Positions 16,403 to 23,649 of a stretch of DNA of 64,000 nt are shown piece by piece. The position numbers and the translations under genes are program-made. This DNA comes from Mesorhizobium sp. 65-26. GTDB lineage: Bacteria; Pseudomonadota; Alphaproteobacteria; Rhizobiales; Rhizobiaceae. The notes below the pieces were generated by a model that worked only from the letters and a program-made list of their open reading frames with translations, was not told the DNA's origin and searched no databases. The DNA is taken from contig MKVL01000025.1 of NCBI GenBank assembly GCA_001899205.1, positions 186,001-250,000 on the forward strand, in the 5' to 3' direction. How positions within the stretch are numbered: position 1 is the stretch's first letter; each line of letters begins with the position of its first letter.

Positions 16403-17866
16403 ATGACGCAGGATGCCGGGGCGCCGCTGGCGGCGATGTTCATCAACGGGCAGTTCCAGCAGGCCCAGGGCGGGGAGACGTTCGTCTCCATCAACCCGGC
16501 GAATGGCCAGCCGGTCGCGCGCATCCCGTTTGGCGACGACCGCGACGCCAGGCTTGCCGTCGATGCGGCGGCGGACGCCTTCCCGGTCTGGTCCAGGCTG
16601 AGCGCCGCCGTCCGTGCTAGGCATCTGCATCGCGTCGCCGACATCCTGGAGCGCCGTCGCGGCGAGATGGCGCTGGTCATCACCAGCGAGGAAGGCAAGC
16701 CGCTGCACGAGGCGCAGGGCGAACTCCAGCTCTCCATCGATTCGCTGCGCTGGTATGGCGAGGAGGCGCGACGCGCCTATGGCTCCTGGATTCCCGACCC
16801 CGTTCCCGGCCGGCGCCTGCTGACCCAGCGCGACCCGGTCGGCGTCTGCGGCGCCATCATTCCCTGGAATGTCCCGTGTGGCATGATCTTCCGCAAGGCA
16901 GCCCCAGCGCTCGCGGCGGGCTGCACCATGGTGCTGAAGCCGGCCGAGGCGACGTCCTACGTGGCGCTCAAGATCGCCGAGGTTTTCGCCGAGGCCGACC
17001 TGCCGGCCGGCGTGATCAATTTCGTCACCGGCAAGGCCTCGGCGATCGGCAACGTTTTCCTGACCGACGAGCGGGTGCGCAAGATCTCCTTCACGGGCTC
17101 GACCGAAACCGGGCGCGTGCTGTTGCGCGGCGCCGCCGATCACATCAAGCGGACCTCGATGGAGCTCGGCGGCAACGCGCCGGTGATCCTGTTCGAGGAT
17201 TGCGATCTCGACGCCTCGCTGCGCGCGGTGGCGGCGCTCAAGTTCCTCAACGCCGGCCAGGCCTGCATCGGGGCCAACCGCATCTATGTCCAGTCATCGA
17301 TCCATGACGAGGTCGGCCGCCGTCTCGCCGACCACGCCCGGCAGATGAAGGTCGGCGAAGGCTCCCTGCCCGGCGTGGCGATGGGGCCGCTGGTCGACAT
17401 GAAGGCGGTCGAGAAGGTCGAGGAACTGGTTGGCGATGCCGTCAGGAAGGGCGCCAGCGTGCGCGCCGGCGGCTCGCGCATGCAGGGCGAGGCCTATGAG
17501 AAGGGCAGCTTCTATGCCCCGACCGTCCTGACCGAGGTGCCGAGGACCGCGCGCATGCATGACGAGGAGATCTTCGGTCCGGTCGCGGCCCTCTATGCCT
17601 TCGAGACCGAGGAGCAGGCTGTCGAACTGGCGAACGACGTTCCCTACGGGCTCTCGGCCTATATCTTCACCGAGAACATGGACCGCGCCATCAGGGTCGG
17701 TGAACGGCTGGAGACCGGCATGGTCGGCATCAACGAGATCCGGCTTGGCGCGGCCGAAGCGCCGTTCGGCGGCGTGAAGATGAGCGGCATCGGCCGCGAG
17801 GGCGGTCGAGAGGGGCTCGACGAGTATCTCGAGACCAAGCTGCTGGCGATCCGCGTCAAGGGCTGA
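16403..17866 (+). CDS. NAD(P)-dependent aldehyde dehydrogenase (succinate-semialdehyde dehydrogenase-like)
   Basis: The 487-residue protein is a complete, apparently active ALDH. It has the oxyanion asparagine N156 in PWNVP, the general base E254 in MELGGNAP and the catalytic C288 in NAGQAC. Overall it most resembles GabD-type semialdehyde dehydrogenases. ATG 16403 is chosen because ACGGAG lies six bases upstream and gives a normal N-terminus. It is the last gene of the operon that starts with the NicX-like dioxygenase, so it probably oxidises an aldehyde formed after ring opening; the substrate is inferred only from context. Confidence 0.9.
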   Translation: MTQDAGAPLAAMFINGQFQQAQGGETFVSINPANGQPVARIPFGDDRDARLAVDAAADAFPVWSRLSAAVRARHLHRVADILERRRGEMALVITSEEGKPLHEAQGELQLSIDSLRWYGEEARRAYGSWIPDPVPGRRLLTQRDPVGVCGAIIPWNVPCGMIFRKAAPALAAGCTMVLKPAEATSYVALKIAEVFAEADLPAGVINFVTGKASAIGNVFLTDERVRKISFTGSTETGRVLLRGAADHIKRTSMELGGNAPVILFEDCDLDASLRAVAALKFLNAGQACIGANRIYVQSSIHDEVGRRLADHARQMKVGEGSLPGVAMGPLVDMKAVEKVEELVGDAVRKGASVRAGGSRMQGEAYEKGSFYAPTVLTEVPRTARMHDEEIFGPVAALYAFETEEQAVELANDVPYGLSAYIFTENMDRAIRVGERLETGMVGINEIRLGAAEAPFGGVKMSGIGREGGREGLDEYLETKLLAIRVKG

Positions 17867-17899
17867 GGTCGGCAGGTTCCGGCCGCTCCCGACCCTCAG
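17863..17899 (+). terminator. Hairpin at the end of the dioxygenase/hydroxylase operon
   Basis: CTGAGGTCGG (17863-17872) can pair with CCGACCCTCAG (17889-17899) with one bulged C and a 16-base loop. The stem includes the ALDH stop codon. No T-run follows, so intrinsic termination is uncertain; it may act with Rho or protect the 3' end. Confidence 0.35.
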
Positions 17900-17993
17900 G
17901 GACGTCATCTTCATGAGCGAGGCCTGGGAACTTTTCTCCGGCGCGCGATTTTGGTTGTATGGTGAGGACTGGACAGCCGGGAGAGCTCCGCCG

Positions 17994-18263
17994 ATGACGA
18001 CCAAAACCCTTGCGATCTGTGCCCTGGTTCTCGGATTGGGCAGCGGCATCTCGGCCCCGGCCTTCGCCGGGGATCGTGACCACAAGCCCCGGCACGAACG
18101 CTACGTTCCAGCTGACGGCGACATCATCGACTTCCTGTTCGGTGGCCCGCGCTACTATGACCAGCATCTGTTCACGACGGCCGCCGGCGCCTGCTCCTAC
18201 CAGCGGGTCGGCCCCGACGCCAACGCGCTGAATGTCATCAACGACCATCACTGCGGAAAGTAG
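17994..18263 (+). CDS. Small secreted protein of unknown function
   Basis: The 89-residue product begins with a typical Sec signal peptide, MTTKTLAICALVLGLGSG... with a likely cut after APAFA at residue 25. The mature chain of about 64 residues is rich in His and Asp and has two cysteines, which may form one disulfide. ATG 17994 is preferred because GGGAGAG lies upstream and the signal peptide then starts at residue 1; the frame is open further upstream to 17913. I do not recognise the family. It converges on a LysR gene 26 bases later and has no evident partner. Confidence 0.55.
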   Translation: MTTKTLAICALVLGLGSGISAPAFAGDRDHKPRHERYVPADGDIIDFLFGGPRYYDQHLFTTAAGACSYQRVGPDANALNVINDHHCGK

Positions 18264-18289
18264 CCTGGCACGTGGCCGGATGAGGCGTA

Positions 18290-19132
18290 TCACCCGCGCC
18301 GCTGCGCGAGCACGCCCGATATGAGCTCGGTAAGCTCGGCGATCGGCCCGGTCTCTTCCCAAGCATAGACGGAAACGGCCATCGCCTGCTCCTGCCCCAG
18401 TGACGGGTAGGGGCGCACGCCCCGGCCCGCTGTTGCCGCCACCGGTATCAGCGTAATGCCGAGGCCTGTCTCCACCGCCTGGAGCACGCTGGCGAGGCTG
18501 CTGCCGGTGAAGGCCACATACCAGCCCATGCGTTCCCGCTCGAGGCGCTCGAACATCGCGTCGCGATAGAGACCGCCGGCAGGGAAGGCGACAAGGGGCA
18601 GGGGATCGCCCCACGAGGCGGGTGCATGGGTGCTTTCGAACCAGCCGATCGGTTCCGCGAAGGTGGCCCGGTGGTCGGCCGTGGGCGCTTCCTCCTTGAC
18701 GACGATGATGTCGAATTCGCCGGCGTGGAAACGTCCGGCGAGGTCGCGGCTGAGGCCTATGGTCACGTCGAGGCGCAACTCGCGATGTCTCTCCCTGACA
18801 CCGCGAAAGACCTGTCCCATCGCCGGGGTGAACAGGTCGTCCGGCATGCCTATGCGCAGCGAGGCGGTGCCGGCCGCGTCGGATAAGAGCGTCTCGGCTT
18901 CCGCCTGCAGTATCAGGATGCGGCGGGCATGGCCGAGCAGCCGTTCGCCGGCGGCGGTGGGCCGCACCGGACGCGCTGCGCGATCGATCAGGAGGTGCCC
19001 CAGGGCATCTTCCAGGCGGCCCAATTGCTGGCTGATCGTCGACTGGGTCATGTGCAGGCGTTCGGCGGCAAGGGTAAAACCGCCATCGTCGGCGATGGTC
19101 ACGAAGGCGCGCAGCAGCCTGGGATCAAGCAT
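18290..19132 (-). CDS. LysR-family transcriptional regulator
   Basis: The 280-residue protein has the LysR helix-turn-helix in 'GGFTLAAERLHMTQSTISQQ' (about residues 17-36) and a shorter than usual effector domain. The ATG has GGAG about eight bases upstream. It is divergent from a deaminase and MFS transporter pair across a 211-base A/T-rich gap, so those two genes are its probable targets. The effector is unknown. Confidence 0.9.
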   Translation of the reverse strand: MLDPRLLRAFVTIADDGGFTLAAERLHMTQSTISQQLGRLEDALGHLLIDRAARPVRPTAAGERLLGHARRILILQAEAETLLSDAAGTASLRIGMPDDLFTPAMGQVFRGVRERHRELRLDVTIGLSRDLAGRFHAGEFDIIVVKEEAPTADHRATFAEPIGWFESTHAPASWGDPLPLVAFPAGGLYRDAMFERLERERMGWYVAFTGSSLASVLQAVETGLGITLIPVAATAGRGVRPYPSLGQEQAMAVSVYAWEETGPIAELTELISGVLAQRRG

Positions 19133-19198
19133 CGGAGAACTCCAGCGGATGCGGTCGCGGTGGCATTCGGCCCCTCGATATTTATATCCATGATGAAA

Positions 19199-19211
19199 AT
19201 GATGAAATCAT
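19199..19211. promoter_or_regulatory. Palindrome in the A/T-rich LysR/deaminase intergenic region
   Basis: ATGAT-GAA-ATCAT is a perfect inverted repeat with T-N11-type spacing, as expected for a LysR site. It lies about 67 bases upstream of the LysR start and 133 bases upstream of the deaminase start, in the only markedly A/T-rich stretch nearby (about 19180-19225). It is probably the shared operator and promoter region. Confidence 0.45.
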
Positions 19212-19343
19212 TTAATTTTAAAATGGGCGGCTGATCCGCTAGAGCAAGGCGGCGCCGGTCCAGCAGTCGACCGGAAGCCGGCCGGCGGCCAGCGGCACGG
19301 ATTGTCCGTGAACCCGGCCTGATCCCCGGGAAGGAAACCAACC

Positions 19344-19817
19344 ATGAGCGACGAAGCGGCTTTCCTGCGTCAAGCATTGGCGCTGGCTTTCGCCAACAGC
19401 GAGCGTGGCGGTCGTCCCTTCGGCGCCGTCCTCGTCAGGGATGGCGAGGTCGTCGCCACGGGGGTGAACGAGATTTTGAACAGCGGCGATCCGACCGCGC
19501 ATGCCGAGATGAACGCGATCCGCGCGGCGAGCCGATCCATCGGTGCCGCCGACCTGCGGGGCAGCCGGGTCTACGCCAGCGGCCACCCCTGTCCGATGTG
19601 CCTGGCGGCCATGCGTCTGGCCGGCATCGACCGGGTCGCTTACGCCTATTCCAACGACGAAGGCGCGCCTTACGGCCTCTCGACCGCCGCCATTTACGAA
19701 GACCTCGCCAAGCCCTTCGCCGAACAGTCGATGGCGATCAGCCATATTCCCGTACGGCTCGAGGGGCAGTTCGACCTTTATGCCGAGTGGAAGCGAAGGC
19801 AGGACGGCAATGTCTGA
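19344..19817 (+). CDS. Nucleoside/nucleobase deaminase (cytidine/guanine deaminase superfamily)
   Basis: The 157-residue protein has the zinc deaminase signature: H53-A-E55 with the proton-shuttle glutamate, and PCPMC with C83 and C86. It would hydrolyse an exocyclic amino group from a purine, pyrimidine or related ring. Its length fits the guanine-deaminase-like branch rather than tRNA-adenosine deaminase TadA, though the substrate is not fixed. AAGGAAA precedes the ATG. It overlaps the MFS gene by eight bases, which suggests that the transporter moves the substrate or product. Confidence 0.85.
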   Translation: MSDEAAFLRQALALAFANSERGGRPFGAVLVRDGEVVATGVNEILNSGDPTAHAEMNAIRAASRSIGAADLRGSRVYASGHPCPMCLAAMRLAGIDRVAYAYSNDEGAPYGLSTAAIYEDLAKPFAEQSMAISHIPVRLEGQFDLYAEWKRRQDGNV

Positions 19818-21045
19818 CGGCGCCGCGATGATGCGACACGGCAGGTTGGCCTTCCTGCTCCTTGTCGCTGTTGTCGGCCTCAATCTGCGGCCGTTCCTGA
19901 CCGGAGTCGGCCCGCTGGCTGCCGAGATCGGCGGGGAGACCGGGCTCGGCCTGCAGGGGCTGGCGATGCTGACCCTGGTGCCCATGCTCCTGATGGGATG
20001 CTTCGCCTTTGCCGGCCCCTGGCTGCAGCGCCGTTGCGGCGCGCGACCCGCCATGATCGCCGCCCTTGCGCTGCTGGCGCTTGGATCGTTCCTGCGTCTC
20101 TACGCTTCGGCCGGCTGGATGCTGCTGGCTACGGCGGTGCTGCTCGGACTGGGAGCCGCGGTCGTCCAGGCCATCTTTCCCGGTGTGATGAAAGGGCGCT
20201 TCCCACGGCATGTGCCCGCCGTCATGGGCCTCTACGCCTCGATGCTGATGGGCGGCGGCGCGGTCGGCGCTCAACTGGCGCCGTTCTTTGCGAGCATTTC
20301 CGGCAGTTGGCATTCCGGCTTGGCATGGATGGCATTGCCGGCAATCCTGGCGTTGCTGATGGCCGTCCGGATCCTGCCACGGGCGGAGGAGGACGAGGAC
20401 GGAGAGCGTGGTGGCACCATGGCCTTGCTGCGCCGCCCGCGTACCTGGCTGTTGATGGCCTGCTTCGGCCTGGTCAACGGCGGCTATTCCTCGGCCGTCG
20501 CCTGGATGGCGCCAGCCTACCGCGCGCTGGGCTGGAATGCCGCGGCGAGCGGAAGCCTTATTGCCCTGATGGCCTGTGCACAGGCGGCAACCGCACTGCT
20601 GCTGCCGATGGCGGTGGCGAAAGTGCCCGACCGTCGTTCAGCTCTGTGGCTCACGCTTGGCGCGCAGGTCGCGGGTTTTTCGGGACTGGCCTTCTGGCCT
20701 CAACTGGCGCCAGTGGCCTGGGCCATGCTTGCCGGCGCCGGATTGGGTGGATGTTTCGCGCTGATGATGATCGTCGCGCTTGAACACCTGCCAGGCCCGC
20801 GCGAGGCGGGTGCGCTGAGCGCGCTCATGCAGGGCGGAGGATTTCTCATCGCCTCGATCCCGCCCTGGCTGGTCGCTGTGCTGCACGACCGCACGGGCGG
20901 CTTCCAGGCTGGCTGGATGTTTCACATCGGCTGCGTGGCGGTGGTCTCGGTGTTGACAGTGAGGCTGGCGCCATGGAGCTATGCCGATGCGATGAGGCAA
21001 TCCCCGGGCATAACGCGCCCGGTGGGAGAGGCGGGTCGCGGATAG
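19810..21045 (+). CDS. MFS transporter, CynX/NimT type
   Basis: The 411-residue protein has about twelve membrane segments and the family hallmark LNLRPFLTGVGPL in the first helix, as in the cyanate (CynX) and 2-nitroimidazole (NimT) transporters. It sits in the inner membrane and probably moves a small nitrogenous or amide compound. ATG 19810 overlaps the deaminase gene by eight bases with GGACGG upstream. It converges on the acyl-CoA synthetase gene only nine bases away. Confidence 0.85.
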   Translation: MSDGAAMMRHGRLAFLLLVAVVGLNLRPFLTGVGPLAAEIGGETGLGLQGLAMLTLVPMLLMGCFAFAGPWLQRRCGARPAMIAALALLALGSFLRLYASAGWMLLATAVLLGLGAAVVQAIFPGVMKGRFPRHVPAVMGLYASMLMGGGAVGAQLAPFFASISGSWHSGLAWMALPAILALLMAVRILPRAEEDEDGERGGTMALLRRPRTWLLMACFGLVNGGYSSAVAWMAPAYRALGWNAAASGSLIALMACAQAATALLLPMAVAKVPDRRSALWLTLGAQVAGFSGLAFWPQLAPVAWAMLAGAGLGGCFALMMIVALEHLPGPREAGALSALMQGGGFLIASIPPWLVAVLHDRTGGFQAGWMFHIGCVAVVSVLTVRLAPWSYADAMRQSPGITRPVGEAGRG

Positions 21046-21054
21046 GCGGCCGCC

Positions 21055-22650
21055 TCAGCCGGCCAGTTCGCGCAGCAGGAATTTCTGGATCTTCCCGGTC
21101 GCCGTCCTGGGCAGTTCGCGAAAGACGAAGCGTTTCGGCACCTTGAAGCCGGCGAGCCGGGCGCGGCAGAAGGCCGCCAGTTCCTGCTCGCCGACCGCGC
21201 CTTCGGCCTTTGCCTCGATGAAGGCGCAGGGCACCTCGCCCCATTTCTCGTCACGCATCGCCACCACCGCCGCCAAAAGCACGGCCGGGTGCTGATGCAG
21301 CACGTTCTCGATCTCCAGGCTGGAGACATTCTCGCCGCCCGATATGATGATGTCCTTGAGGCGATCCTTGATCTCGATCGCCCCGTCGGGGTGCACCACG
21401 GCGAGATCCCCGGTGTGGAACCATCCGTCCAGGAAGGCCTTTTCCGTCGCCGGCGCGTCACCGAGATAGCCGGCCATCAGCGTGTTGCCGGCAAGCTGGA
21501 TTTCGCCCAGGCTCTGTCCGTCGGCTGCGACAGGAGCACCCTGGTCGTCGGCGACCCGGACTTTGCTCGCCGTGATGTGGCGCACGCCCTGCCGCGCCAG
21601 GAAAGCGGCCTTGTCGGCGGCGGATGCGTCGATGAGCTGCTCCGGCAACACGCACAAGGTCGCCGGTCCGTAGGATTCGGTCAGGCCGTAGAGATGGATA
21701 AGATCGATGCCCAGCGCATCGAGTTGCTCGATCAGCGAACTGGTCGGCGAAGCGCCGCCGGTCGCCACCGTTACGCGCCGCTCCAGCGGCCGGTCGGGGC
21801 GCTCCGGATGGTTGAGCAGCATGTAGAGCACGACGGGCGCGCAGGAGAAATGCGTTACCCCGTGCCGGCGCAACGCGGCGTGGATCAGAACCGGGTCGAT
21901 GCGGTCGAGACAGACATGCAGGCCGCCTGCGGCGGTCACGGCCCAGGTGTGGCACCAGCCGTTGCAGTGGAACATCGGCAGCGTCCACAGATAGACGGAG
22001 CCGCGCCCGAGGCCGAGTGAAAGCACATTGCCGAGCGCGTTGAGATAGGCGCCGCGATGATGGTAGACGACACCCTTCGGCCGCCCGGTGGTGCCCGACG
22101 TGTAGTTGACGCAGATCGGCTGCCACTCGTCGTTGACGCCGGTGACGTCGAAGCGCTCGTCGCCGAAGTCCTCCGACAACAGGTCGAGGCAGTCAGCGTC
22201 GCCGCTGTCCGATAGCAGCACGACGGGCACGCCGGCCTGCGCCGCGGCCCGCCGCGCCGTCTCGAAGCTGGCCGGATCAGCCACCAGCAATCGGCTGCCG
22301 GAGTGGTCGAGTATGTAGGCGACGGTGTCGACGTCGAGGCGGATGTTGATGCTGTTGAGCACGGCGCCGATGGCCGGCGCCGCGTAATGCGCCGCCAGCA
22401 TTTCGGGCCGGTTGGCGCACATGACGCTCACCGTGTCGCCCGCCTCGACACGCCGTTCGCGAAGCCAGGCGGCGAGACGCGCGGCCATGCCGGCGAATTG
22501 CCGGTAGCTCCACGACCGGTCCTCCCAGGCGACGGCCGGCCGCTCCGGATGAACCGCCGCGGCGCGCACGAGAAAATCCGCCGGTGTGAGCGGCTGGAAA
22601 TTCGCCTCGCGTCGCGCCAGATGCGGCTCGGCCCGTCTGCTCTCACCCAT
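21055..22650 (-). CDS. AMP-forming acyl-CoA synthetase
   Basis: The 531-residue enzyme activates a carboxylic acid to an acyl-CoA through an acyl-AMP. The ATP motif YTSGTTGRPKG is near residue 190, the 'GWFHTGDLAVVHPDG' motif is near 410 and the hinge 'KDIIISGGENVSSLEIE' is near 435. It resembles medium- and long-chain ligases, but the acid is not predictable. It is the last gene of a nine-gene leftward operon that starts with an ABC binding protein at 31881, and lies 22 bases after the alpha/beta hydrolase gene. Confidence 0.9.
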   Translation of the reverse strand: MGESRRAEPHLARREANFQPLTPADFLVRAAAVHPERPAVAWEDRSWSYRQFAGMAARLAAWLRERRVEAGDTVSVMCANRPEMLAAHYAAPAIGAVLNSINIRLDVDTVAYILDHSGSRLLVADPASFETARRAAAQAGVPVVLLSDSGDADCLDLLSEDFGDERFDVTGVNDEWQPICVNYTSGTTGRPKGVVYHHRGAYLNALGNVLSLGLGRGSVYLWTLPMFHCNGWCHTWAVTAAGGLHVCLDRIDPVLIHAALRRHGVTHFSCAPVVLYMLLNHPERPDRPLERRVTVATGGASPTSSLIEQLDALGIDLIHLYGLTESYGPATLCVLPEQLIDASAADKAAFLARQGVRHITASKVRVADDQGAPVAADGQSLGEIQLAGNTLMAGYLGDAPATEKAFLDGWFHTGDLAVVHPDGAIEIKDRLKDIIISGGENVSSLEIENVLHQHPAVLLAAVVAMRDEKWGEVPCAFIEAKAEGAVGEQELAAFCRARLAGFKVPKRFVFRELPRTATGKIQKFLLRELAG

Positions 22651-22672
22651 GCCTCGGCCCTCGCATGCCAGC

Positions 22673-23590
22673 CTATGGCTTCAGCGTCTCGACGAACCAG
22701 TCGCGCGCCATCGCCGCCGCCACCTTGACCTTGGACTGGTCGGAGTAAAGCGTCATGTGCGAAGTGTGCGGCAGCACTTCCAGTTTTTTCTTGGTCGTAG
22801 GGATCTGGTTGAAGGCGCCGATCTCGAGGTCCCACAGGGTGAGGTCGTCGCCCTCTGCCACGATCATCAGCGTCGGCGTGTTGAGGATGCGCTTCACGAA
22901 CGGGCCGACATCATAGTTCATCAGCAGGTCGACCGATTCCACCGTGCTGCGGTTTTCGTAGAGCGGCGCTTCCGAGGCCTTGATGGCCATGAAAGTGCGG
23001 ACGGTCTCCGGGAACGGCCAGGACGAGATCTCGGCGGCCGAGTTCTCTGTCGCGTGCGGCAGGTAGAGGCGCTCGCCGGGCTTCTCGTAGCGAAGCTTGC
23101 GGTCTTTCAGCACGAGGTCCCACAGCGCCCGGTATTCCATCGTGCCGTGTGCCCGACGCATGTTCTCGTACCCGTCGATCACCGGAATCTGGCTGACGAT
23201 CGTCTTCACGCGCGGGTCGATGGCCGCGAGGATGAGCGCATGGCCGCCTGAATAGGAGATGCCCCAGACGCCGAGGCGATCCGGATCGACGTTCGGGTGC
23301 CCCTCCAGGAAGCTCAGGGCATTCTGGTAGTCCCGGACCTGCGCCCAGGGGTCGAGATGCTGGCGGTTGTCGCCGTCGCTGACGCCCAGGTTGCGATAGT
23401 CGAAGATCAGCGCGTTGATGCCCGCGTCGGCGAAGGCCTGCGCGTAGGTCGGCATGACGATCTCGCGCACGTAGCACCAGCCGCCGGCCAGCACCACGGT
23501 CGGCGAGCGCTTGCTGTCATTGGCCAGGTACAGCCAGCCGCGCACGGTCGTCCCCTCGGACTTGAATTCGACGTCCACTCGTTTGGTCAT
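22673..23590 (-). CDS. Alpha/beta hydrolase
   Basis: The 305-residue protein has the alpha/beta hydrolase nucleophile motif GISYSG near residue 118, an oxyanion region 'VLAGGWCY' near 34 and a late histidine in 'LPHTSHMTLY' near 280. It lacks a signal peptide, so it is cytoplasmic. The family covers esterases, acyl hydrolases and C-C hydrolases and the sequence does not decide. ATG 23590 follows AGAGGAAA. A LacI-type operator lies 17 bases upstream, which suggests separate control from the preceding E1 gene. Confidence 0.85.
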   Translation of the reverse strand: MTKRVDVEFKSEGTTVRGWLYLANDSKRSPTVVLAGGWCYVREIVMPTYAQAFADAGINALIFDYRNLGVSDGDNRQHLDPWAQVRDYQNALSFLEGHPNVDPDRLGVWGISYSGGHALILAAIDPRVKTIVSQIPVIDGYENMRRAHGTMEYRALWDLVLKDRKLRYEKPGERLYLPHATENSAAEISSWPFPETVRTFMAIKASEAPLYENRSTVESVDLLMNYDVGPFVKRILNTPTLMIVAEGDDLTLWDLEIGAFNQIPTTKKKLEVLPHTSHMTLYSDQSKVKVAAAMARDWFVETLKP

Positions 23591-23607
23591 GAGGTTTCCT
23601 CTGCTTT

Positions 23608-23617
23608 CAATCGATTG
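23608..23617. promoter_or_regulatory. LacI-type operator copy 1 (CAATCGATTG)
   Basis: The perfect ten-base palindrome CAATCGATTG lies in the 59-base gap between the fused E1 gene and the alpha/beta hydrolase gene. Read on the minus strand it is TTGCAATCGATTGAAAG, which differs in only two positions from the 17-base operators at 31930 and 33211. It probably gives the distal two genes an internal control point. Confidence 0.7.
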
Positions 23618-23649
23618 CAATTCGGGGTGAAAAACGGATGCGGCATACG

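Noticed and set aside
19133-19343. Purine riboswitch upstream of the deaminase gene
   Set aside because: The region is A/T-rich with a short palindrome but shows no three-way-junction pairing that I can trace, and a divergent LysR gene explains regulation.
21044-21055. Twelve-base palindrome AGGCGGCCGCCT between the MFS and acyl-CoA synthetase genes as a terminator
   Set aside because: It has no loop and no T-run and overlaps both stop regions, so it cannot form a normal terminator hairpin.
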